Shown: positions 6,483 to 13,864, counted from the stretch's first letter. The stretch is 18,305 bases of DNA from an uncultured Verrucomicrobiales bacterium (GCA_937885815.1 CALABM010000140.1:1-18305), one strand, 5' to 3'. Notes: generated from the letters alone by a model not told the origin. A program made the numbers and translations.

Positions 6483-7028
6483 TTATTCCCCCTGAGGAAT
6501 ATCCGGCAACTCCGGCTTACTCGCCATACAGCACAGCGCCAATGTCACCAGCGTCAGCAGCTGAGCCACCACCCCCACAAAAGGTACAGGCAGCAAAGCC
6601 GCCAAAGGCGCAAGAACCCACCACACGCTCTGCCCGGCATCCCGCAGGCGGCGCACGGTCGCACTTATAGTAGGCAGCAATACAAGCACCCCCATCACAC
6701 AAGCCGCCACAAGCCCAACAATAGGCCAAGTAAAATCATGATTTCCCGCCGCCAGATACTCTTCACTCAGCTCCTGCACAATCTGCACCAGATATTCCTC
6801 CAAATCAATTGAGGCAGGATTGACTCGTGCCGTAAGCAAATCCAGTATTCGCGAATCTTCCAGCATGAAGCGGTAAAACTTCATGAACTCCACAAACGCC
6901 GGAAGCAATAACAGGAAAATAAGCAGATGCGTGGCAATAACGAAATTCCAGAAACTCGCGCGCGTCATGCGCCCGCGAAAACACACATAGCCACGAAACC
7001 CTTCCGCAAGTGCTTTAAATGCATTCAT
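6483..7028 (-). CDS. DUF805 family membrane protein
   Basis: 181 residues from the ATG at 7028, which sits 4 bases after the hisF stop; the ATG at 7211 would overlap hisF by about 60 meaningless residues. DUF805 hallmarks are present: the N-terminal YVCFRGRMTRASFWNFVIAT segment (family pattern FxGRxsRxxFW) and the central VRRLRDAGQSVWW (family RRLHDtgrSgWW). Hydrophobic spans lie at about 31-50, 97-118, 130-150 and 155-172, giving a small multi-pass inner-membrane protein. The loop between TM1 and TM2 (about 55-95) is longer and more acidic than in typical members. The family function is unknown. The tight spacing implies translation from the hisF transcript, probably incidental to histidine synthesis. 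Confidence 0.82.
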   Translation of the reverse strand: MNAFKALAEGFRGYVCFRGRMTRASFWNFVIATHLLIFLLLLPAFVEFMKFYRFMLEDSRILDLLTARVNPASIDLEEYLVQIVQELSEEYLAAGNHDFTWPIVGLVAACVMGVLVLLPTISATVRRLRDAGQSVWWVLAPLAALLPVPFVGVVAQLLTLVTLALCCMASKPELPDIPQGE

Positions 7029-7032
7029 GATA

Positions 7033-7809
7033 TCAGCTAAGCGGATTAATGACAGGGCGCACAGGTATACCACGCTCAGCAAAATATTCCTTTGCCTGAG
7101 CCACCGTATACTCCCCGAAGTGGAAAATGGAGGCAGCCAGCACGGCATCCGCCTTACCCAGCTGCAGCACATCCACCATGTGATCCAGATTCCCGGCACC
7201 ACCGCTGGCAATAACAGGTATACGCACAGCCTCGCTCACACGGCGAGTCAGTTCAATATCATAGCCGTTCTTCGAGCCATCCGCATCCATACTGGTGAGC
7301 AGAATCTCGCCAGCCCCGAGCCTCTCCACCTCTCGAGCCCACTCAATAGCATCCAAATCCACAAAGTTACGGCCACCATGCGTTGAGACCTTCCACTGGG
7401 TATCACTCCAGCGCTTGGCATCAATAGCCACCACCACGCACTGGCTCCCGAAAGCATTTGCCCCCTCACTCACCAGCTCAGGGCGATGAATGGCTGCCGT
7501 ATTCACGGAAACCTTATCCGCACCGGCATGCAGCATGCGGCGCATATCCTCCACGGTGCGAATACCGCCACCCACCGTCAGAGGCATGAAGCACTGAGCA
7601 GCCGTACGCTGCACCACATCCACCATCGTAGCACGGTGATCACTACTGGCTGTAATGTCTAGGAATACAAGCTCATCCGCCTGCTGGCGGTCATAAGCGA
7701 TAGCGCATTCCACAGGGTCACCGGCATCCCGCAGATTCACGAAATGCGTACCCTTCACCACGCGACCATTGGTCACGTCCAGACACGGTATGATTCTCTT
7801 GGCCAGCAT
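7033..7809 (-). CDS. hisF: Imidazole glycerol phosphate synthase, cyclase subunit
   Basis: 258 residues, full-length (beta/alpha)8 barrel. HisF uses ammonia delivered by HisH to turn PRFAR into imidazole glycerol phosphate plus AICAR, the step linking histidine and purine synthesis. The catalytic acids D11 (IIPCLDVTNGRVVKG) and D130 (VVVAIDAKRW) are at canonical positions. The phosphate-binding loops LTVGGGIRTVEDM and PVIASGGAGNLDHM are also visible, as is the LTSMDADGSKNGYD strand. hisH is not adjacent, so the his genes are dispersed. Its promoter sits so close that the leader is predicted to be only about 5 bases. The DUF805 gene follows after 4 bases. Confidence 0.97.
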   Translation of the reverse strand: MLAKRIIPCLDVTNGRVVKGTHFVNLRDAGDPVECAIAYDRQQADELVFLDITASSDHRATMVDVVQRTAAQCFMPLTVGGGIRTVEDMRRMLHAGADKVSVNTAAIHRPELVSEGANAFGSQCVVVAIDAKRWSDTQWKVSTHGGRNFVDLDAIEWAREVERLGAGEILLTSMDADGSKNGYDIELTRRVSEAVRIPVIASGGAGNLDHMVDVLQLGKADAVLAASIFHFGEYTVAQAKEYFAERGIPVRPVINPLS

Positions 7810-7820
7810 ATCTAGCCCCC

Positions 7821-7849
7821 ATTGTACCAGCTACTCCCCGCTTTTGCAA
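7821..7849 (-). promoter_or_regulatory. hisF promoter, giving a near-leaderless mRNA
   Basis: On the minus strand TTGCAA (7844-7849), 17 bases, TACAAT (7821-7826). Initiation about 7 bases past the -10 falls near 7814, leaving roughly 5 bases before the ATG at 7809. The arrangement matches those before purD and the MBL-fold gene. Confidence 0.65.
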
Positions 7850-7911
7850 GCCTGAGAACAGAGTGAACTTATTTTATATAGTACCTTCAGCGTAGGACAG
7901 CCTCAGCACCA

Positions 7912-8304
7912 TCACAGCACCAGCTCACCACCCTTCATGCGCCAGCGCACCAGCTTGCTAAGCAGCTGCAAGTGCACATCCGGACAATCCGCCGGAGAAC
8001 AGAGCAGAGCCACACAATCAGCAGAATCCTCCCCCCACGCAACATCCTGCCCGTGGGCTATGTATACAACGGATTCCGATAAGACTTCCACTCGAGCATG
8101 CGGCACCGCCAAACCACGGCCCAGATACGTGGACTCCGCAGCTTCACGCTCCAAAGCAGCAGCCACCACCTCATCCACCAACCCGGGAAAACAAATACCG
8201 GCCACCTCACGCGCCATCAGGCTTACCACTTCCTCACGCGTCAGCCCCTGCGGCAATTCACTACTCCGGTTCAGCAATTTAACTCCAGTACGTTCCGTAT
8301 TCAT
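7912..8304 (-). CDS. PTS EIIA-like (fructose/PtsN-type) phosphocarrier domain protein, short
   Basis: 130 residues; the EIIA type-2 domain is usually 145-155. The core is clear: LEREAAESTYLGRGLAVPHA contains the phosphorylatable His69 in the AVPHAR motif, followed by a core strand (VVYIAHGQDVAWG) and the VHLQLLSKLVRW helix. The protein then stops at MKGGELVL, so the last helix of the fold is clipped; neither neighbouring frame continues the family pattern, so this looks like a natural short form rather than a simple frameshift. With no PTS EIIB/EIIC nearby, a regulatory nitrogen-PTS type role is more likely than sugar uptake. It is transcribed divergently from purD. Confidence 0.8.
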   Translation of the reverse strand: MNTERTGVKLLNRSSELPQGLTREEVVSLMAREVAGICFPGLVDEVVAAALEREAAESTYLGRGLAVPHARVEVLSESVVYIAHGQDVAWGEDSADCVALLCSPADCPDVHLQLLSKLVRWRMKGGELVL

Positions 8305-8327
8305 GCTCAGACGGGTGGCTACAGTAC

Positions 8328-8356
8328 CAGATACCCCTTCTCTTCACAAGTGACAA
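8328..8356 (-). promoter_or_regulatory. Candidate promoter for the EIIA-like gene
   Basis: On the minus strand TTGTCA (8351-8356), 17 bases, TATCTG (8328-8333), with a predicted leader of about 17 bases. The -10 is weak (3 of 6). It lies back to back with the purD promoter in the 150-base divergent region. Confidence 0.35.
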
Positions 8357-8416
8357 CTGTGTCTTAAAGCACAAAAAAGCAAAAACGCCCTGCGAAAGTT
8401 TCCGTACTTTTTACTA

Positions 8417-8445
8417 TTGCCAAAACGGCGCCCGGCTGATACAAT
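8417..8445 (+). promoter_or_regulatory. purD promoter overlapping the start region (near leaderless)
   Basis: TTGCCA (8417-8422), 17 bases, TACAAT (8440-8445). An ATG begins immediately after the -10 at 8446, but transcription should start near 8452, so that codon would not be in the mRNA. The next in-frame ATG at 8455 is then 2-3 bases from the 5' end and is the family-consistent start. Confidence 0.7.
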
Positions 8446-8454
8446 ATGCTCAGC

Positions 8455-9699
8455 ATGAAAATAGCAGTTATCGGAAAAGGCGGGCGCGAACAAGCGCTGG
8501 TAGAGACTCTGGCAGCAAGCCCCTGCAAGCCGCAGATGTTCACATACCCCGGCAGTGATGCCATTAAGCAGACGGCCACCCCCATCCCGGCCGGCAGCTT
8601 TGATGAGCTCATCTCTTGGCTCGTGGATAACAAAATTGACCTCTGTGTGGCAGGCGAAGAAAGCTACCTCGTGAAGGAGGACGGCTTGGCAAACCGCTGC
8701 GTGGCTGCAGGCATTCCCTGCTGGGGCCCGCAAAAGGAGAGTGCCCAGCTGGAGGCCAGTAAGGAGTTCGCCAAGGAGTTCCTCGTACGCCACAACATCC
8801 CCACCGGCAAAGCCACCGCTGTGGCTGATTATGATGCTGCTATCGCCGCCATTGGCGGGCAGTACCCCACCGTGCTGAAGTTTGATGGCCTGGCCGCCGG
8901 TAAAGGCGTGGCCGTGTGCCCGGATGCCGCCTCTGCCGAGGAGTTCCTCAGTGAGGTATTCATCGAGAAGCGCTTCGGTGAAGGCCGCCTACTGGTGGAA
9001 GAATTCCTCACCGGCCCGGAGATTTCCATTTTCGGCGCCATCTGTGATGACAAGTACCTCATCCTCTGCCCGGCACGCGATTACAAGCGCCTGCAGGATG
9101 GTGATGAAGGCCCGAACACCGGCGGCATGGGTGCCGTGGCCTCCCGCCAGCTCGCCTCCCCGGAGCTTATCAAAACCATCGAGGAAAGCATCGTGGCTCC
9201 CACAGTAAAAGGCCTGCAGGCAGATGGCCTGCCCTACCGTGGCTTCCTGTACTTCGGCCTCATGCTCACCCCGCAGGGCCCCAAAGTCATCGAGTACAAC
9301 TGCCGTTTCGGTGATCCGGAGTGTGAAGCTGTAATGCCCCTGCTGCGCGGCGACTTGGCCACCTTCTGCCTGAACGGCGCCAAGGGTGAGTTCACTCCTG
9401 AGCTTATCTCCTTTGATGAAGGCTGGAGCGTATGCTGCATTCTGGCCAGCGCCGGTTACCCCGCCTCCGCCCACAGTGGTGACCTCATCAGCGGGCTGGA
9501 TGCCTGCGGCGCCCGTGTGTTCCACTGCGGCACCAAAAAGACGGATGCCGGCTGGGTGACCAACGGCGGCCGAGTTCTGGCCATCGTGGCTCAGGGTGCT
9601 ACCCTGGACGAAGCTCGCACACTCGCTCATGCTGAGGCCGCTAAGGTAGACTTCGATGGCAGTCAGCGCCGCAGCGACATCGCTTACAAGAACATGTAA
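8455..9699 (+). CDS. purD: Phosphoribosylamine-glycine ligase (GAR synthetase)
   Basis: 414 residues from the ATG at 8455. This start gives MKIAVIGKGGREQALVETLA, matching the family N terminus, and the earlier ATG at 8446 abuts the -10 box. PurD joins phosphoribosylamine and glycine with ATP, step two of purine synthesis. It has the expected N domain, ATP-grasp and C domain; visible are VLKFDGLAAGKGVAV (ATP-grasp strand and lysine), GPNTGGMGAVA, IEYNCRFGDPECEAVMPLL (metal and ATP ligands) and the C-terminal NGGRVLAIVAQG. It stands alone between a divergent promoter and a terminator. The other pur genes of the window resume 5.4 kb downstream. Confidence 0.97.
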   Translation: MKIAVIGKGGREQALVETLAASPCKPQMFTYPGSDAIKQTATPIPAGSFDELISWLVDNKIDLCVAGEESYLVKEDGLANRCVAAGIPCWGPQKESAQLEASKEFAKEFLVRHNIPTGKATAVADYDAAIAAIGGQYPTVLKFDGLAAGKGVAVCPDAASAEEFLSEVFIEKRFGEGRLLVEEFLTGPEISIFGAICDDKYLILCPARDYKRLQDGDEGPNTGGMGAVASRQLASPELIKTIEESIVAPTVKGLQADGLPYRGFLYFGLMLTPQGPKVIEYNCRFGDPECEAVMPLLRGDLATFCLNGAKGEFTPELISFDEGWSVCCILASAGYPASAHSGDLISGLDACGARVFHCGTKKTDAGWVTNGGRVLAIVAQGATLDEARTLAHAEAAKVDFDGSQRRSDIAYKNM

Positions 9700-9712
9700 C
9701 CACCCCTTCCCC

Positions 9713-9743
9713 CAAGTGCGCCTTCAGGGCGCACTTGTTTTTT
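9713..9743 (+). terminator. Intrinsic terminator of purD
   Basis: CAAGTGCGCC/GGCGCACTTG forms a perfect 10-bp stem with a 5-base loop, followed by six T. It lies 13 bases after the purD stop. Confidence 0.95.
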
Positions 9744-9765
9744 ATTCTCTTACCGTTTAGATACC

Positions 9766-10842
9766 ATGACAGAACAAGCACTAGATTTCCTCTCCACCCT
9801 GCTGGATACCCCCTCCCCCACCGGCATGGAAATGGACGCCCAGCGCCTCTGGGCCGAATACATGAAACCCTTCACTGATGAACAGCAGTGTGATGCTTAC
9901 GGCTCCACTTGGGCAGTACTGAAAAGTGACAAAAAGGATGCTCCCACCCTCATGCTGGATGCCCATGCAGATGAAATCGGCTTCTCCATCCGCTACATCA
10001 CGGAGAGCGGCTTTGCCCACGTTGAACGCCTCGGCGGCTCGGATGTAGCCATTGCCCGCGGCCGCCGCTTGCGCTTCTTCGGTACGGATGGTGAAGTCAT
10101 CGGCGTTATCGGCAATACCGCTATTCACATCCGTGATGATGGCGACAAAGCCCCGAAGGTATGGGATTTATATGTAGACTTCGGCTGCAATAGCCGCGAG
10201 GAAGTAGAAGCTCTGGGCCTGCGCGTGGGTGACCGCGGCGTATACTGTGATGGCCCGCTCATGCTCAATGACGGCAAGCGCCTCGTCTGCCGTGCGCTGG
10301 ATGACCGCCTCTGCGGCTTCATCCTCGCTGAGACCGCCCGCAAGCTGAAGGAAGACGGCATCAAGCCCGAGTGGAATATCGTCTTCGCCAATACCGTGCA
10401 GGAAGAAGTAGGCTGCATTGGTGCCGCCATGCTCACCTACCGCATCCGCCCGAACGCCGCCATCTGTCTGGACGTCACGCACGCCACAGACACCCCCGGA
10501 CTGAATGCCGCCCGCTACGGTGACGTGAAGCTCGGCAAGGGTGGCTGCCTCTGCTTCGGCCCCGCCTGCCATCCGAACATCAATGCCCGTCTCGAACTCG
10601 TGGCGGATGAAGCCGGCATCCCCATGCAGCGAGAAACCAGCGGCCGCACCACCGGCACAAATACGGATCAGATTTTCCGCTCCCGCAGCGGTGTCCCCGC
10701 CACGAACCTCTCCCTCCCCCTGCGCTATATGCACAGCCCGGTGGAAACAGCGGACATGGCAGACGTGCAATCCTGCATCGACTTGCTCACCGCTTTCATC
10801 AAGTCACTGAAAGTGACGGATGATTTCTGCCACAGGCTCTAA
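9766..10842 (+). CDS. M42 family metallo-aminopeptidase
   Basis: 358 residues, typical length. M42 enzymes are cytosolic, di-metal, usually dodecameric (TET) aminopeptidases that trim peptides. The metal-ligand set is complete: H67 in LDAHADEIGFS, bridging D179 in CRALDDRLCGF, catalytic and ligand glutamates E213/E214 in VQEEVGCIGA, D236 in LDVTHATDTPG and H323 in LRYMHSPVE. The small domain inserted between H67 and D179 is of normal size. Some members are annotated endoglucanase M or FrvX for historical reasons; peptidase is the better call, and peptide specificity cannot be read off. It starts 22 bases after the purD terminator with neither an evident Shine-Dalgarno nor a clean promoter. 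Confidence 0.93.
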   Translation: MTEQALDFLSTLLDTPSPTGMEMDAQRLWAEYMKPFTDEQQCDAYGSTWAVLKSDKKDAPTLMLDAHADEIGFSIRYITESGFAHVERLGGSDVAIARGRRLRFFGTDGEVIGVIGNTAIHIRDDGDKAPKVWDLYVDFGCNSREEVEALGLRVGDRGVYCDGPLMLNDGKRLVCRALDDRLCGFILAETARKLKEDGIKPEWNIVFANTVQEEVGCIGAAMLTYRIRPNAAICLDVTHATDTPGLNAARYGDVKLGKGGCLCFGPACHPNINARLELVADEAGIPMQRETSGRTTGTNTDQIFRSRSGVPATNLSLPLRYMHSPVETADMADVQSCIDLLTAFIKSLKVTDDFCHRL

Positions 10843-10861
10843 TTCAATTATTCAGCACTTT

Positions 10862-10895
10862 CCGGGCTGCGCCTCCTCCCAAAGGCTCAGCCCGG
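10862..10895 (+). terminator. Hairpin after the peptidase gene, possible terminator
   Basis: CCGGGCTG/CAGCCCGG is a perfect 8-bp stem with inner CCT/AGG pairing, 20 bases past the stop. No T run follows, so it may need a factor or only protect the 3' end. Confidence 0.45.
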
Positions 10896-11024
10896 CACTT
10901 CTTCAAGGGCAGCCATCCACCATAACAAATCTTATCCACCCTCCAAAGCTGAGCCGCATGTTCATCTCAGTCATTACCCCACCCTCACTGCATCAAGTTT
11001 TTTGTATTCTGCCCTACTTTTTTC

Positions 11025-11052
11025 TTGACTCCTTACATCAGAATGATAGACT
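11025..11052 (+). promoter_or_regulatory. Candidate promoter for the lipoprotein gene
   Basis: TTGACT (11025-11030), 16 bases, TAGACT (11047-11052). A TACAAT at 11058-11063 is an alternative -10, but with no good -35 at 17 bases. The leader would be roughly 15-30 bases. The rest of the 10843-11085 gap holds nothing else that I can support. Confidence 0.4.
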
Positions 11053-11085
11053 GGCAATACAATCTTCACACATACCATATAAATC

Positions 11086-11850
11086 ATGAAAAAGATTTTC
11101 GTTCTTTGCACGGCTGCTGCAGCACTTCTCTCCGGTCTCACAAGCTGCGGTGGTGGCGGTGGTGATAACAACCAGGGCTTTGTGGATGCCAAGGCTTTCG
11201 CCGCCGGCGCAGGTTTCAAGCTTCTGGGCAACCCCTCCTTCATCATTGTACCTAACATCGTTACTGAGGTAGAAGGCGACGTCCCCGCCGGCTCTGACGG
11301 CGTAATTTCCAAGCCCGAGTTTGTAATTCCCGGCACCGGCAGCCCCGCCGAGGAAGACAACCCCGAAACTCCGGATGTTGATGAATCCCGCCCCGCAGTC
11401 GAGCCCGATTACTACGAGCCCATTGGCAAGACCGAATACGTACAGCGCCGCGTTGGCCCGGATGGCAAAGGCTCCTACAATGCCATCATCACCTACACAA
11501 TGACCGCAGAGGACGTTGGCGTTGCCAAGATTTCCTTCAGCGGCGCCGCCTTGGATGACGAAGACCTCATTAAATCCATGGGCATCAATGCCGCAGAAAA
11601 CGACAACAACAACTGGGGCAACGGCGGCAACAACGGACAGACGCTCGACCGTATGACCCTTAACGATCTGGGCGCAACGAACGTCACCATCTACTTCAAC
11701 TTCCGCACCGGTACTGCTCAGGTTATCATCACCGCCAGCGGCGTGAATGTGGAAGGCGATAACGACGATGACGATGAGAACGATGGTGGCTACACCCCCG
11801 TTGAAACCGTGCTGACCGCTTCCAGCGTGCCCTTCATCGTGGTTCGCTAA
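11086..11850 (+). CDS. Secreted lipoprotein with Gly linker and acidic C-terminal segment, unknown function
   Basis: 254 residues. A signal peptide MKKIFVLCTAAAALLSG is followed by lipobox LTSC, giving the lipidated Cys at residue 21, then a GGGGG linker, so it is a membrane-anchored surface or periplasmic protein. No Asp follows Cys at +2, consistent with outer-membrane delivery by E. coli rules, which may not apply here. The middle (about 75-110) is a Pro/Glu/Asp-rich spacer; about 118-222 is beta-rich with an Asn/Gly-rich loop (about residues 166-185). A strongly acidic GDNDDDDENDGG stretch near 225-236 could bind cations. I do not recognise a family. It is monocistronic: own promoter candidate and a strong terminator. 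Confidence 0.85.
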   Translation: MKKIFVLCTAAAALLSGLTSCGGGGGDNNQGFVDAKAFAAGAGFKLLGNPSFIIVPNIVTEVEGDVPAGSDGVISKPEFVIPGTGSPAEEDNPETPDVDESRPAVEPDYYEPIGKTEYVQRRVGPDGKGSYNAIITYTMTAEDVGVAKISFSGAALDDEDLIKSMGINAAENDNNNWGNGGNNGQTLDRMTLNDLGATNVTIYFNFRTGTAQVIITASGVNVEGDNDDDDENDGGYTPVETVLTASSVPFIVVR

Positions 11851-11873
11851 TAAATCCGAACAGATTCTTTTCA

Positions 11874-11908
11874 GAAAACCGCAGAGAGCCTAGCTCCCTG
11901 CGGTTTTC
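11874..11908 (+). terminator. Intrinsic terminator of the lipoprotein gene
   Basis: GAAAACCGCAG/CTGCGGTTTTC is an 11-bp stem with additional inner GAG/CTC pairing, and the 3' arm supplies the T tract (TTTTCTTC). It lies 24 bases after the stop. Confidence 0.9.
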
Positions 11909-11953
11909 TTCATTTCACACTTTCACCCGAAGTTCAAGTTATTAACAAAGGGC

Positions 11954-11982
11954 TTGCCAAGCCCAGAGGAGTAGTGTATAAT
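11954..11982 (+). promoter_or_regulatory. Promoter giving a leaderless MBL-fold mRNA
   Basis: TTGCCA (11954-11959), 17 bases, perfect TATAAT (11977-11982). The first in-frame ATG (11981) shares bases with the -10 and cannot be the translated start. Initiation about 7 bases downstream falls at 11989-11990, where the next ATG begins. An AGAGGAG in the spacer is 20 bases from that ATG and upstream of transcription start, so it is not a ribosome site. Confidence 0.75.
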
Positions 11983-11989
11983 GCGCGCC

Positions 11990-12619
11990 ATGAGCGCTGA
12001 TATTCAGGTATACACGGGTGGTCCCTGCATGTGCAACGGCTATCTGGTGAAGTGTGGCACGGACTATGTGGCCGTTGATGCCCCGCTTGGTTTCGCCACT
12101 TGGGTGGCAAAAAAACTGCCTGAAGGCGCACAGGTGACAGACCTCCTCATCACCCACCAGCACTTCGACCACGTACAGGGTGTGGCAGACATGGTAAAAA
12201 AATATGATTGCCGCGTGCACGCCTGCATGCCCTACAGCCGAGAGCTCACACTGGAAGAGCTGGCAGCTCGCAGCTGGGGCGGCGGCATGGATGTCACCCC
12301 GTTCCGGGTAGATAACGCCTTCGGCACTGCCTGCGCCACCCTGAACTGCGGCGGCAGCGAATGGAAGGTGTACTATATCCCCGGCCACTCCCCGGATGGC
12401 GTAGCCTACGAACTGGGAGACACGGAGCAGATTTTCTGCGGTGATATTCTCTTCTCCGGCGCCGTGGGGCGCACGGATTTCCCCGGCGGCAGCATGGCCT
12501 CCCTCATCCGCGGCATACGCGAGAAGCTGCTGGTCCGCCCTCACACCTGTGTGGTGCACAGCGGCCACGGCCCGGATACCTCACTGGAGGAGGAGATGCT
12601 CAATAACCCCTACCTGTAA
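11990..12619 (+). CDS. Metallo-beta-lactamase-fold hydrolase, glyoxalase II-like
   Basis: 209 residues. The start at 11990 (MSADIQVYTG) is dictated by the promoter. The MBL zinc-site motif is complete: H56-x-H58-x-D60-H61 in THQHFDHVQG, H133 in YIPGHSPDGVAYEL, D152 in FCGDILFSGAVGRTDFPGG and H193 in VVHSGHGPDTS. The GRTDFPGG segment and the compact length are like the YcbL/glyoxalase II group of thioester hydrolases (hydroxyacylglutathione hydrolase-like), so thioester hydrolysis is the likeliest chemistry; the substrate is unknown. It heads a three-gene run (helicase 45 bases downstream), probably co-transcribed, though the partners share no obvious pathway. Confidence 0.9.
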   Translation: MSADIQVYTGGPCMCNGYLVKCGTDYVAVDAPLGFATWVAKKLPEGAQVTDLLITHQHFDHVQGVADMVKKYDCRVHACMPYSRELTLEELAARSWGGGMDVTPFRVDNAFGTACATLNCGGSEWKVYYIPGHSPDGVAYELGDTEQIFCGDILFSGAVGRTDFPGGSMASLIRGIREKLLVRPHTCVVHSGHGPDTSLEEEMLNNPYL

Positions 12620-12664
12620 GGCTCCGGGGCAGTACCATTTTAATAAAAACAGAACCATAACAAG

Positions 12665-13864
12665 ATGACATTCGATGAACTGGGGCTCTCAGCCCCCATT
12701 CTGGAAGCCGTGAAAGACTGCGGCTACGAGGCCCCCACCCCCATTCAGGAACAGGCCATCCCCATCGTTCTGGAGGGTAAGGACGTCATCGGCGCCTCCC
12801 AGACGGGCACCGGCAAATCCGCCGCGTTTGCCCTCCCGCTGCTCACAAAGATTGAGGCAAATGGACTCCCTCAGGTGCTTGTATTGGAGCCCACGCGCGA
12901 ACTGGCAGACCAGCTGGCAGAATCCTTCCGCACATACGCCAAGCACACGAATATCAAAGTAGCCCTTCTGTACGGCGGCGTGGGTTACGGCAAGCAGACC
13001 GAAGAGCTGAAAGCCGGCGCCGAAGTCGTGGTAGCCACCCCCGGCCGCTTGGTGGACCACTTCTACCGCGGCAACATGAAATTCAAGACCGTCCGCCACC
13101 TCGTGCTTGATGAGGTGGACCGCATGACGGATATGGGCTTCCTGCCCATCGTCCGCAAAATCGTGAATCTCTGCCCCTGGGACGGCCGCCAGACGCTCTT
13201 CTTCTCGGCCACCATGCCGCAGATTCTGCAGGGCTTCGCCAAGTGGTGCCTGACGGACCCGGTAGAAATCGCCATTGCCCGCCGCGAGGTAGCAGAAACC
13301 ATCTCTCACGCCTTCTATCCCGTGGGGTTAGACCAGCGTGATGAGCTCCTGCTGGCCCTCGTAAAAGCCACGGACTTCGTGAACCTCATGGTATTCACCC
13401 GTACCCGCAAGGAGGCAGACACTGTCGCAAACATGCTCAGCAATGCCGGCTGGGGCAAGGAAGTCACCGTCATGCACTCTGATATTCCCCAGAAGGAGCG
13501 TATGGCAGCCCTGAAGGGATTCAAGGAGGATAAATACCGCATCCTTGTGGCTACGGACGTGGCCGCCCGCGGCATTGACGTCAGTGGCGTGACCCACGTG
13601 ATTAACTACCGCGTGCCCGAAAATCCTGAGGACTACGTGCACCGCATCGGCCGTACCGGCCGCGCTGAGGCTCAGGGTGATGCCTTCACTCTGCTCACGG
13701 CTGATGAGATAGACTTCGCCAAGAGTGTGGAGGGCTTCATCTCCCACAAGATTGAACGCCGCAAGCTCGAGGGCTTCTCGTATGCCTACACCGCCCTGCT
13801 GGATGAAGGCGCCAAGCCCCTGCGCAAGTCCCGCCCCGCCGCCCCCAAGCGTCGCCGCCGTTAA
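12665..13864 (+). CDS. DEAD-box RNA helicase (DEVD variant)
   Basis: 399 residues with both RecA-like domains. Domain 1: upstream F and Q motif (APTPIQEQAIP), motif I ASQTGTGKSAAF (K51), Ia PTRELADQ, Ib TPGRLVDH, motif II written DEVD at 149-152, III SAT at 181-183. Domain 2: motif IV LMVFTRTRKEAD, V ATDVAARGIDV, VI HRIGRTGRAEAQ. The C-terminal extension is short, with a basic tail ending PKRRRR that likely aids RNA binding. It is of the RhlE/general bacterial type, with roles in RNA unwinding, ribosome assembly or cold adaptation; no specific member can be assigned. It sits between the MBL-fold gene and the Lrp-like fusion (21-base gap), suggesting one transcript. Confidence 0.93.
   Translation: MTFDELGLSAPILEAVKDCGYEAPTPIQEQAIPIVLEGKDVIGASQTGTGKSAAFALPLLTKIEANGLPQVLVLEPTRELADQLAESFRTYAKHTNIKVALLYGGVGYGKQTEELKAGAEVVVATPGRLVDHFYRGNMKFKTVRHLVLDEVDRMTDMGFLPIVRKIVNLCPWDGRQTLFFSATMPQILQGFAKWCLTDPVEIAIARREVAETISHAFYPVGLDQRDELLLALVKATDFVNLMVFTRTRKEADTVANMLSNAGWGKEVTVMHSDIPQKERMAALKGFKEDKYRILVATDVAARGIDVSGVTHVINYRVPENPEDYVHRIGRTGRAEAQGDAFTLLTADEIDFAKSVEGFISHKIERRKLEGFSYAYTALLDEGAKPLRKSRPAAPKRRRR

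Noticed and set aside
7029..7211. N-terminal extension of the DUF805 protein into hisF
   Set aside because: The DUF805 homology starts at the ATG at 7028, and the extension is hisF read in another frame.
7865..7911. Possible terminator after the EIIA-like gene
   Set aside because: The repeated GCTG words there are direct, not inverted, and form no stable stem.
8344..8793. Minus-strand frame crossing the purD promoter and 5' end
   Set aside because: It overlaps purD coding sequence and both promoters and shows no family features.
9738..9763. TTGTTT-17-TAGATA as a promoter for the M42 peptidase gene
   Set aside because: The -35 coincides with the terminator T tract, the -10 matches poorly, and initiation would fall inside the coding sequence.
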